The translations under genes and the position numbers were made by a program. DNA of 25,350 nt, from assembly GCA_946886425.1 (NCBI GenBank), contig CAMPIP010000010.1, positions 1 to 25,350 on the forward strand, read 5' to 3'. Positions 15,410 through 22,723 of the stretch are shown here, piece by piece. Source of the DNA: an uncultured Actinomycetes bacterium. GTDB taxonomy: Bacteria > Actinomycetota > Thermoleophilia > Solirubrobacterales > 70-9. The notes beneath the pieces were generated by a model. The model saw only the letters and a list, made by a program, of their open reading frames with translations, was not told the DNA's origin and ran no database searches. The first letter of the stretch is position 1. Every line of letters begins with the position of its first letter.

Positions 15410-18400
15410 CGGTTTACCCCCCTCCTATGATGCGCTTGGCGTTTTTGTTGCCGATGCTTGCGCGTCTTTGCCCTTACGCAACGCGCCTTCTTAGGCTTGC
15501 CGCGCCTTCCCTTCTGCCTCACCTTCCGCATGCCCTTGCGGCAAGCTTTCGGCTTTGGGTTCCCGGGGCCGACGAAATCGGCCGTACCGGGAGTCTGGCC
15601 AGCGGCGGGCGTGGTTCCCTGGCCCCGGCAACCTTCTCCTTCGCATTGCGGTGGAGGCGGCGGCTCGACCGAACCACCCACGCGGGCGTCATACACGTCG
15701 AAACGCTGGTCGCGATCGCTACGCACCAGACGTTGCCTGGTGGCGAAAAAGACATCGTCTCCGCTCGAGGATGCGTCAACGAAGTAGCTGCCCTGTGGGC
15801 TCTGGCCGCTGGATACAAGGTCGATGCAGCCCCCGTTGCGAGCGTGGAAGCTCGGGCTCGAGCCGGTGCAGGATCCAGTCCCCTCCCGCTCCCACTGATA
15901 GACATCCTGCTGCCCGTTACCATCGGCGACGATCAGCGGATCCGGCGTCTGGAAATAGACTCGGTCCCCGCGATCCGAGAGGTAGCGCGGTTGCGTTTCA
16001 GGCGAGCTCCACACCGGGAACGAAGTCGTCCCGAGCGGCCGCGAATTGGCTGGGTTGCATGACACGCAGACGAGGTCATTGGCGACAAAGTCGTAAACGT
16101 AGGCCTCTTGGCACTTCGGACCGAGAGCTTTCTGCTTAACATCGCGGCCACAGCTACTTCCGCTGTCAACCGTATTGTCGTAGCCCGTCAGGGCTGCCGT
16201 AGAGAGAAACGCTACGTGGCGCCCATCGGGCGCTACGCGAGCAGCCTGCTGAGTCGGATTTTGACTCCAGTTCGTGTCGTCGCCACCGTCCAACGTAGCG
16301 ATGAAACGGTTGCCACTACCCTCGTGCCACACGTAGAGATTCGGTTTTCCGGCCATGGCTTTTTCGTGACGAGCGTTCACTGCTTCCCCCGTCACCCGGC
16401 CCGTCGCGACGTAGTACACAAAAGCTCCGTCGCTGGACGCGCCAAGAACGCCTTGCACGTTAGCGCCTTCGCCAATTACGGGCGTAAGGTCGGACAAGGG
16501 ATTGGGCCTGTTGTCTTCCCACTTGTCCAGGTCGTAGACATACAGATCTGAGCCGGTGGTAGAGCTGGCCGCCGTGAGTCTGTTTGCGTCCGTGAAAAAC
16601 ACTTTCGAGCCGTCCAGACTCGCGTCCCAATACCTACCGCCTCCGCGGCCGGTTCCGCCTTGTTTGGCATCAAGTTGAACCGTTTCGAAGCCATCGACTC
16701 GCGCGAACAGTGGATCCGACGCCCCCGCAAAGGTTCCGTCGTACGTCCAGAAGACCCGTGAACCGTCAGCCGATACCGCATGCCTCAGAAACGTCCTAGA
16801 CGACTTGCACTGCGGACCTCCATCCGGGCTGCCAAAGCCGGTGGCAAGGCTGGGCGTGGCAGGCACCTCAGTGGGCAAGCGACTTACCAGATGCAATCCG
16901 TCAAATACCGTCCATTCGTACAAGTTAAAGCCATTTGCAACAGGATCTCCCGAAATTAGCGCCCCCCTGGCAACAAAGAAGATGCGCTTAAAGTTCGTGG
17001 ATGCGCCACCGTAGGATACGCAAAATCGTTCGCCTCCAGTAAGGTCGGTGATCGGGACACTGGTACTTAGGGCCCGCAACGAGCCCGTTCGATTATCTCG
17101 CAGATAGATGTTCGCGAACCCTTCCGGAGCCCCAGCCAATGCCGGCGCAATCACGACCGCGATTGCATGCGACAGATCCGCGGACAGCCCAACAATCGGA
17201 TTACGTAGGTAGCCTTCTTCGAAAGGCGGGTCGATATTCTGCGTCGACCAGCTCGGGACAGTCGCCTGACTGGCTGACGACAGATACTGACTAGATATCG
17301 GTGCACTTTGCGGTGCGTTACCAAACGCAGTGGCCGAGTGGAAACTAATCGCCCCGCCAGATGGAGCCGCCTGCTGCGGATTCGCGAAGCCTATGTCCGT
17401 TTTTCCCGCCCCAGTCCCAGCCGCCTCGGGCAGGCCCACTTCCGCGTTGTTCTTATCCTGCGGCGACACTAGCTCGTACACCCGCTCGTCAGCCAGCAGT
17501 CCCCTGCCGGGCACAAACGTCGTGAAGTTACGGTCAGCGCCTTCGACGGTGCCATGGCTATTGGTGGCGATGATGTGCCAATGATAGGTCGCACCAGTTG
17601 CCAACCCTTGAAGATCAACGCTGACCAAGTGGTTCTCCTGGTCGCGGCCGATTGCAACCGTCCGCGCGGCCGTTCTATGGCCGTACGACGCGCTGATGCC
17701 CCACTCAACGAAAAAGCTGGTTTCGTCGTTTTCAGGGTTGATCGTGGCTTTCAACGTTGCCGTGTTCGTATCGACCGAGGAAGTCCACTCTGCCACCACG
17801 CGCGGGATGCTGGGCGTTTTGACCGTGGCATCCTGTCCTTTCACCGTTTCTACGGCGTTTTTTGCAACGAGGCGGTAATGGTATTCGGCTTCTTCGTCCA
17901 ACCCATTGAGATCGGCGTGGACGGCAACTGGCGCCACGCCTTCCACTTCAGTCGTATCGGGGTCCTCGCAGGCTGCGACGGCACCGTATGCGCTAGTGGG
18001 TCCGTATTCGAAGTAGCATTCTTCCAGCGGTTGTCCTTCTGGATTTACCGTTCCCGTCATAGTTACACTTATATTGTCGCGTACTATTGCCGCGCCCGTC
18101 ACCGGGATGGGCGGGAACACGAGCGGCGTGTAGACCTGAAGGCCACTGACGCCGCCGAGACCGACGCTGACGTAGACCTCTCCCCCCGAACCAATTGCGA
18201 GTCCGCCCGAGTCATTGAGATATCCTTCGTCAAAGTTGGATACGAGCGTCGGGGTCGCGCCGAGGACCTCATACTCCCGAATGCGGGGGCGTGCGGACCC
18301 GGCCGCAAAGACGTGACCTTCTGAGTTTGAACTTGAGGAATCGACGGCTACAACCTGATCGTCGTTTTCGTTCACGAGTGCTTCGACGGCACCGGTGTCG

Positions 18401-19215
18401 GCGTTGATCTTGAAGGTTCGGTTGGACTGTTCGGTAACGAATAGCGAGTTGGCGGTGGGTCCGGCGCCAGCCGCAATGGAGAAGGGTTTCGTAACAGTCG
18501 AAAAGCTCGCGACCCAGTCCGCGTTCACCGGCGGATTGGCACTCGGAACGAACTTGTAGATCCGGTTGTCGAATGCGCCAGCGACGTAGATAGCCCCGTC
18601 GGAGTCCACCGTAACTCCCGTGGGAGACACTTTAAAGAGATTTTCTCCGAACGGCACCCCATTGGCGGCAGTTATCTGTCCCAGGTATTCGCCGGTTCCG
18701 GCAAATACGTCGACGAGGTTCACGCCCGCTCCGCTGGATCCCTGAGTTACGTAGATGTTCCCATCAGTGACACTTCCGGAGCTGTCGACGGCTATCTGCT
18801 GTTCCACGAAGGTGGAATCGAAGGCGAAGCCCTGCTGCGGGGTACCGTCGCATTCGGGAGAAGGGGGCGTGCATTTGGCCGGCGGTATCACGCCTTTGGC
18901 GTCGAGCACATTGGTACCAAGCGCGGAGAAAGGATCTGGTTCCCCGTTCGACTTGAACCGACTGACAGTCAATGCGACCGAGTCGATAACGAGGACATCG
19001 CCAGTTCCTTGATCGACCGCCAAGCCGCCAATCTGACTGAAGGTCGGCTGGGCGGCGCTTCCAAACGTTTCCTGGAACACATGGGTTCCGGCCGCCGACG
19101 CCGCCGGAACAGAGGGGCTGAAGAAGAGGACCGTGACCATCAGGGGGACGCCAAAGATGGCTCCCACTCCATAGCCGTGGCGACTTCTGCCCTGTGTGCG
19201 CCTCTTCTTCCTCAT
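15406..19215 (-). CDS. Giant secreted NHL propeller / FnIII / YELVSP-propeller protein with basic tail
   Basis: A 1269-residue exported protein. The basic head MRKKRRTQGRSRHGYG leads into a hydrophobic core and cleavage near residue 42 (ASA). Residues about 50-365 hold around six NHL-type blades (IGGLAVDQGTGDVLVID, PTGVTVDSDGAIYVAG, SGGLAIGSGGEVYVSV). Residues about 368-567 hold two FnIII-like domains, each with T-(V/I)-N-P-E then (Y/V)-E-(Y/W)-G and Y-H-(Y/W). From about 580 (ERVYELVSPQDKN) a second long region with TolB/WD40-like blades (DLYVYDLD, DVYQWEREG) runs to about 1190. A Pro/Gly linker with CEGEGC and GPGNP leads to a tail of about 46 residues, CRKGMRKVRQKGRRGKPKK and on. The R/VYELVSP module is something I associate with Thermoleophilia surface proteins. 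ATG 19215 is preferred over TTG 19236 because GAGAGGGGAG lies five bases before it. It is 39 bases after the collagen-like gene. Confidence 0.95.
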   Translation of the reverse strand: MRKKRRTQGRSRHGYGVGAIFGVPLMVTVLFFSPSVPAASAAGTHVFQETFGSAAQPTFSQIGGLAVDQGTGDVLVIDSVALTVSRFKSNGEPDPFSALGTNVLDAKGVIPPAKCTPPSPECDGTPQQGFAFDSTFVEQQIAVDSSGSVTDGNIYVTQGSSGAGVNLVDVFAGTGEYLGQITAANGVPFGENLFKVSPTGVTVDSDGAIYVAGAFDNRIYKFVPSANPPVNADWVASFSTVTKPFSIAAGAGPTANSLFVTEQSNRTFKINADTGAVEALVNENDDQVVAVDSSSSNSEGHVFAAGSARPRIREYEVLGATPTLVSNFDEGYLNDSGGLAIGSGGEVYVSVGLGGVSGLQVYTPLVFPPIPVTGAAIVRDNISVTMTGTVNPEGQPLEECYFEYGPTSAYGAVAACEDPDTTEVEGVAPVAVHADLNGLDEEAEYHYRLVAKNAVETVKGQDATVKTPSIPRVVAEWTSSVDTNTATLKATINPENDETSFFVEWGISASYGHRTAARTVAIGRDQENHLVSVDLQGLATGATYHWHIIATNSHGTVEGADRNFTTFVPGRGLLADERVYELVSPQDKNNAEVGLPEAAGTGAGKTDIGFANPQQAAPSGGAISFHSATAFGNAPQSAPISSQYLSSASQATVPSWSTQNIDPPFEEGYLRNPIVGLSADLSHAIAVVIAPALAGAPEGFANIYLRDNRTGSLRALSTSVPITDLTGGERFCVSYGGASTNFKRIFFVARGALISGDPVANGFNLYEWTVFDGLHLVSRLPTEVPATPSLATGFGSPDGGPQCKSSRTFLRHAVSADGSRVFWTYDGTFAGASDPLFARVDGFETVQLDAKQGGTGRGGGRYWDASLDGSKVFFTDANRLTAASSTTGSDLYVYDLDKWEDNRPNPLSDLTPVIGEGANVQGVLGASSDGAFVYYVATGRVTGEAVNARHEKAMAGKPNLYVWHEGSGNRFIATLDGGDDTNWSQNPTQQAARVAPDGRHVAFLSTAALTGYDNTVDSGSSCGRDVKQKALGPKCQEAYVYDFVANDLVCVSCNPANSRPLGTTSFPVWSSPETQPRYLSDRGDRVYFQTPDPLIVADGNGQQDVYQWEREGTGSCTGSSPSFHARNGGCIDLVSSGQSPQGSYFVDASSSGDDVFFATRQRLVRSDRDQRFDVYDARVGGSVEPPPPPQCEGEGCRGQGTTPAAGQTPGTADFVGPGNPKPKACRKGMRKVRQKGRRGKPKKARCVRAKTRKHRQQKRQAHHRRGVNR
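15417..15426 (-). promoter_or_regulatory. Strong Shine-Dalgarno for the 1132-residue protein, inside the upstream coding tail
   Basis: AGGAGGGGGG (minus strand) stands seven bases before ATG 15409. In the frame of the 1269-residue protein it is read as Arg-Arg-Gly of its basic tail, using AGG AGG, rare arginine codons in a high-GC genome. Confidence 0.8.
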
Positions 19216-19254
19216 GCTCGCTCCCCTCTCCGCCAAGTGAAATAGGTGGTCTAT

Positions 19255-20238
19255 CTACGGCGCCGTTACCGCCCACGTGCCGAAAGCGGTGCTGCCAGGC
19301 TGGCTTACCACCACTTCACCTTCTTTCGGTTTGGCGAACTCCGTCAGGACGACGCCCGTCTTGAAGCGATTCGACTGCACACCCACCGATTTGTAGGATT
19401 TTTGCTGGGTGTAGACGCAAAGGAAGCCTTTTTTGGCCCTGGGGTTGTCCACTTTGCCGGGACATTTTTCATGTTCGGCGCCAGTTTCGTCTTCGCCGTT
19501 GTACGCGGGCGCATTGACCTGCACGTTCCCCGCTGCCTGTGCAGTAAGGAGGGGTAGCGTGTACGAAATGGCGATCTGGCCCGAGTAGTTGCCAAAAGTT
19601 TCCAACGGCCCCAGCATCGTCGTCCAGACGCCGGTCTCGGTTTCGCCGCTAGGGAGAGTGCCGCCGAGAGTCCATGGAGAACCCGCGGTGCCAGGCACCC
19701 CGTTGCAGGCGTAGGTGTCTCCGGAGCCGCCTTCAAACTTGGTGCCTCCTTCAGCGCAGGGGCCCTCTGGTCCCGAGAACTGAGTGGAGAAAATGCTCAC
19801 GCCATTTCTGCCTCTTTTTCCATTGCATAGGATGGTGGTGCTGGCGCCCTTCAATTCGATTCCCCCTTCAGAGCAACCGTTCTGATTGCCTTCGAAGGCA
19901 ACTCCCACGGGGCTAACGCCGTTCGTCCCGTTGCTTCCATTGGTGCCGGCGGGTCCCCGTGCGCCATCCTTACCGTTGGTCCCAGCCGGACCGACGGGAC
20001 CAACCGGACCACGCTTACCACGCTTGCCTTGGAGCATCTCCCGCACACTGGGCTTGATTTGGCCCTTCGACGTGATCACATACCTCTTCGCCGCATAGGC
20101 ACCGCCAGCAACAGCGAAAATCAATGCCACAACCGCAATCAGTAGACCGGCCGTGCCCATAGGCTCCCGCGCAAGATGCCTGCGCCTACGAATCTGCCCT
20201 TTCAACTTGCCCTCTCCTTCTGTAGTACCGCGACGCAT
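19255..20238 (-). CDS. Membrane-anchored collagen-like protein with cysteine repeats, first gene of the train
   Basis: A 327-residue protein. A cytoplasmic basic head (KGQIRRRRHLAREP) precedes one membrane helix at about 28-50 (GTAGLLIAVVALIFAVAGGA), with no clear cleavage site, so a type II anchor is likely. KRYVITSKGQIKPSVREMLQ follows; this motif commonly precedes collagen-like stalks in this group. Twelve Gly-X-Y triplets span about 71-107 (GKRGKRGPVGPVGPAGTNGK onward). Next come two copies of a short Cys motif at about 121-138 and 161-178 (C-S/A-E-G-G-x-x-x-x-G ... C-N-G-x-x-G), the second ending in another short G-x-x-G run. The C-terminal 150 residues are a beta-rich globular domain with a Cys pair in EKCPGK and GFLCVY. 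ATG 20238 with GTGAGG ahead is preferred over TTG 20289. A consensus promoter lies about 120 bases upstream. Confidence 0.91.
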   Translation of the reverse strand: MRRGTTEGEGKLKGQIRRRRHLAREPMGTAGLLIAVVALIFAVAGGAYAAKRYVITSKGQIKPSVREMLQGKRGKRGPVGPVGPAGTNGKDGARGPAGTNGSNGTNGVSPVGVAFEGNQNGCSEGGIELKGASTTILCNGKRGRNGVSIFSTQFSGPEGPCAEGGTKFEGGSGDTYACNGVPGTAGSPWTLGGTLPSGETETGVWTTMLGPLETFGNYSGQIAISYTLPLLTAQAAGNVQVNAPAYNGEDETGAEHEKCPGKVDNPRAKKGFLCVYTQQKSYKSVGVQSNRFKTGVVLTEFAKPKEGEVVVSQPGSTAFGTWAVTAP

Positions 20239-20355
20239 GGCTGCCTCACGCGGTCGAATCCCCTTGTCCCACTCACCCGATAAGTCCAACCTGCCAGCGG
20301 AACGATTTCCCCCCGATCCCGCGCTTCGTCACCCTAGGCTGGAACCGCTTGGGAG

Positions 20356-20385
20356 ACTATACAAGTATGCACGCATATCTGTCAA
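20356..20385 (-). promoter_or_regulatory. Strong promoter of the surface-protein gene train, with palindrome in the spacer
   Basis: On the minus strand, -35 TTGACA (20385-20380), an 18-base spacer and -10 TATAGT (20361-20356), both near-consensus for the main sigma factor. Transcription should start near 20349, giving a leader of about 110 bases before ATG 20238. The spacer holds ATATGC-GT-GCATAC, a near-perfect inverted repeat (five of six pairs) that could be an operator. Confidence 0.82.
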
Positions 20386-20690
20386 GGAACACCCGCATCG
20401 GGAGCGGCATTTTGCCGGGAAGGCAGGCAATTTCGCGAGGCTTTCGGTGGCTGGGCCCCGGTTCGCCCGACCCGGTGGCGGGGCCGGAAACTGGCTTCTC
20501 TCACGTCTGGCTGCCCGTTGCAGTGCTCCGGAGATGGGCGTGCGATGGAGTCTCCCTGTGCGGATGTCATTGCGCTTCTGGACGAGAAGGTCGACTGACG
20601 CGACTGCGTCGCTGTACTGCGAGAGCCGATAAACGAAAGCTAATGGCTCAATCCTTGCGAGCCGTCGAGCCCCCTCAATGCCTGCTTTAC
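20386..20690. other. Intergenic stretch with no convincing gene
   Basis: About 300 bases between the surface-operon promoter and the hairpin at 20691. Open frames exist on both strands (for example 20694 to 20329, minus), but the translations are low-complexity Arg/Pro/Ser text without a domain, a Shine-Dalgarno or GC3 bias. I see no tRNA, no repeat array and no mobile-element end. It may hold upstream regulatory sites or a decayed gene. Confidence 0.5.
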
Positions 20691-20731
20691 GCATACGGAG
20701 GGGCCGCCAATGGCGACCCCTCTCGGTATGC
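20691..20731. terminator. Terminator-like hairpin downstream of the secreted six-cysteine protein gene
   Basis: GCATAC (20691-20696) pairs with GTATGC (20726-20731), GAGGGG (20698-20703) with CCCCTC (20717-20722), and GCC (20706-20708) with GGC (20712-20714), around an AAT loop. Small bulges lie between these stems. It lies about 30 bases past the stop at 20762 on the minus strand. No T-tract is present. Confidence 0.62.
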
Positions 20732-20761
20732 CACTTACTGGCCGTTTTGGCCGTGTCCTGC

Positions 20762-21430
20762 TTATGTAACTGTGACTGCTTTCGGGTTTTTGTTGTTGTC
20801 CTCGGCCGTGATTGTCACGTCGCCATTGTAGGTTCCGTCGGTACCGGAGCCAAAGCCGCAGAGGCCTTCGTGGCTGTAGTCGATGTTCGTCACGTCGGGC
20901 TCGAGGACGATGTCCTCGGGAGTAACTTCTGTGTTCGTTGTCGCTGTAAGGGTGGTCAGACCGCTCTGCGAACCGACATGGACGGTGCAGAGGAAGCCAC
21001 CGTTGATGGTGATGTCTTTGCCGGTCGGGCAGACGACATCCGTTGTCACCTCGATCGCATCGGGGTTGTTTTCGACTGTTTCGTCGGCGTGGAAACGATA
21101 GTCGCATTCGTTCATTTCGACGGTTGGTTCAAACCCTGAGACGCTGGATTCACAGTTGGATGAACCGTTGTTGGTGTATTTCAGGTTTTCGGTTTCCAGT
21201 GTTTCGGTCGGATTGCTGTATTTGCTCAGATCGACTTCACCGGAGATTTCGTTGCATTTGATCGTGCCGGCTGTCGTGTCGAATTCCTGGATCTGCAGCG
21301 CTTTGGCTGTCAGCTTCGTCGCGCCCGACTCCCAACCGATGTGGCCGGCCTGGGCGGCCGAGGCGACGACCGCGCTCATCGCGAACACCGCGACAAGCGA
21401 GAGGCCGAGCGCCTTGAACTTGCGAGTCAT
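20762..21430 (-). CDS. Small secreted six-cysteine protein
   Basis: A 222-residue exported protein. The signal peptide is MTRKFKALGLSLVAVFAMSA then VVASAAQA, with cleavage after residue 28. The mature part is acidic, rich in Thr, Asn and Glu, and beta-strand-like (ATKLTAKALQIQEF, GTIKCNEISGEVD, VTTDVVCPTGKDITINGG). Six cysteines (IKCNE, SNCES, NECDY, VVCPT, FLCTV, GLCGF) could form three disulphides. From memory, similar proteins of about 200 residues with near-identical signal peptides occur in many copies in Solirubrobacterales genomes; no function is known to me. ATG 21430 is fixed by the signal peptide and by AAGGAG (21444-21439) eight bases upstream. The gene is visibly less GC-rich than the neighbouring regulators. 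It appears to be monocistronic, with its own possible promoter and a hairpin after the stop. Confidence 0.92.
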   Translation of the reverse strand: MTRKFKALGLSLVAVFAMSAVVASAAQAGHIGWESGATKLTAKALQIQEFDTTAGTIKCNEISGEVDLSKYSNPTETLETENLKYTNNGSSNCESSVSGFEPTVEMNECDYRFHADETVENNPDAIEVTTDVVCPTGKDITINGGFLCTVHVGSQSGLTTLTATTNTEVTPEDIVLEPDVTNIDYSHEGLCGFGSGTDGTYNGDVTITAEDNNKNPKAVTVT

Positions 21431-21507
21431 ATCTTTCGCTCCTTCTGTCTGCCGGCAGGGAAGACGCCTCACGGCCCTCCCCGCGCCGGATTGATTTGAC
21501 AGAGATG

Positions 21508-21537
21508 TTCCTAACCAATCGAGGTACCACTGGTCAA
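21508..21537 (-). promoter_or_regulatory. Candidate promoter of the six-cysteine secreted protein
   Basis: On the minus strand, TTGACC (21537-21532), an 18-base spacer and TAGGAA (21513-21508). The -35 is good and the -10 is weak. A start here would give a leader of about 70 bases carrying the AAGGAG site. The rest of the 21431-21684 gap shows no gene. Confidence 0.4.
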
Positions 21538-21684
21538 GGAAGAGCGAGCGTTTGGGGAACATCTGTCCTTGGATTTCGGTTTCTTCCTGCAAACCGCGTC
21601 CGACGGATTTTCGAGCGCGCTAATTGGCACATGTGCGAGACAGCCTTGTCGGCCAGGAAACGGGGGCCCAGAGCTCGGTGTGCA

Positions 21685-22680
21685 TCAGGCGCTGGCGACG
21701 TCGCGGCGGAAAAGGCTCGCGTGAAGCGCTTCGAGGACGGCGGTAGCCAGGTGGCTGTCGCCTCCGATCTCGAGCTGGCCGGAAGAGCCCTCGACAAGCG
21801 TCGTCAGCCAGGCTGAGACCGATCCCGACGCCCAGGCGGTCGCATTGCCCCGCAGGCGCGACGCGCAGGCCGCGACCGTTCCGTTTTCGACGTGTATCAA
21901 GACGCCGGCAAGGCGCGAACCGCCCGCGGCGCTGAACCTGACCGCGAGGCGGCAGAAGCCGGAGAGATCGGCGGGCAGGCGAAGGGCCGGGATGGAGAGA
22001 AGGAAGGCCGTCTCTACGTCCAAGCGGCCGAGTGGAGCGGCCTCCGGCGCGGCATGCGAATGCTCCCACCGGACGGCGGCGAGGACCGGGCCGACGGCCA
22101 AGCGCAACCACGGGGTAACCCCGTAGGGGCGACCCCGTCGCTGCTGCTCCTGAGCCTCGATCTGCCCCGCCAGACGCATCGCCGCCAGGCGGCGCTCGAG
22201 AGCGGGGTAGCTGATGTTGGGAACGAGACGGTTCAGCTCGGTCAGGGAGAGCGGGCGAGCCGCGAGCGCACGGAGGAGGGACGTCGACCATCCCTCGACC
22301 AGCGCCTTGATGGCGCTCTTCGCGGCGACGCTGCCGATCTCGATCGGCCCTTCTGGAGCCTCCGCGAGCCAGGACTGCAGGGATGCTGTGACGTTGAGCA
22401 GGTCCTGGCCCGCCGGTGTGAGGTCGAAGTCCAGCGAACCCGGAAAGCTCGTCCGGCGCCGACGAACAAGCACCCCCGATTCGCTCAGGCCATTCAGATA
22501 GCTGCGCATCGTCGTCTGAGGGGGAGAGCCTGCCGCCCTGCGCAGATCCGTCAGGGAAGTGGAGCCGTCAGCCAACGTTTGGAGGACGAAGACGTTGATC
22601 GGGATCGAAAGCATCGAGAGGGCCACGCTCCCCGCCCGAACGCCGTTCCCCGTCTTCCCTTTGCCCGGAACAATGGTCAA
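21685..22680 (-). CDS. Tandem winged-helix transcriptional regulator (copy 1)
   Basis: A 331-residue cytosolic protein, predicted to be a DNA-binding regulator. Residues about 22-95 form a first winged helix (INVFVLQTLADGSTSLTDLR, MRSYLNGLSESGVLVRRRR, then LTPAGQDLL). Residues about 128-195 form a second, of HxlR type (LLRALAARPLSLTELNRLVP, ALERRLAAMRLAGQIEA, YGVTPWLRLAV). The C-terminal part (about 205-331) has LDVETAFLLSIPALRLP and ends GDSHLATAVLEALHASLF, which weakly resembles an SCP2-like ligand-binding fold; that is a guess. It aligns over its full length with the next gene (22724-23719), so it is a tandem paralogue. TTG 22680 is chosen because the paralogue has the same N-terminal length; no Shine-Dalgarno exists and the -10 box is only nine bases upstream, so the transcript is nearly leaderless. 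The promoter contains a palindrome, a possible autoregulatory site. Confidence 0.88.
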   Translation of the reverse strand: MTIVPGKGKTGNGVRAGSVALSMLSIPINVFVLQTLADGSTSLTDLRRAAGSPPQTTMRSYLNGLSESGVLVRRRRTSFPGSLDFDLTPAGQDLLNVTASLQSWLAEAPEGPIEIGSVAAKSAIKALVEGWSTSLLRALAARPLSLTELNRLVPNISYPALERRLAAMRLAGQIEAQEQQRRGRPYGVTPWLRLAVGPVLAAVRWEHSHAAPEAAPLGRLDVETAFLLSIPALRLPADLSGFCRLAVRFSAAGGSRLAGVLIHVENGTVAACASRLRGNATAWASGSVSAWLTTLVEGSSGQLEIGGDSHLATAVLEALHASLFRRDVASA

Positions 22681-22689
22681 CGACTGCTG

Positions 22690-22717
22690 ATTATCCCACC
22701 CATTGGGATGAAATCAA
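22690..22717 (-). promoter_or_regulatory. Promoter with inverted-repeat operator for regulator copy 1
   Basis: On the minus strand, TTGATT (22717-22712), a 16-base spacer and GATAAT (22695-22690). A perfect inverted repeat, ATCCCA (22693-22698) and TGGGAT (22704-22709) with five bases between, overlaps the spacer and the -10. Bound protein would block RNA polymerase. It fits in the 43-base gap between the two paralogues. Confidence 0.68.
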
Positions 22718-22723
22718 GCGAAC

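Noticed and set aside
20329..20694. A 121-codon minus-strand open frame between the six-cysteine gene and the surface promoter.
   Set aside because: It begins inside a hairpin, lacks a Shine-Dalgarno and runs across the promoter's -35 and -10; no recognisable content.
21627..21636. A perfect 10-base palindrome, GCACATGTGC.
   Set aside because: Short enough to occur by chance and not tied to a promoter that I can identify.
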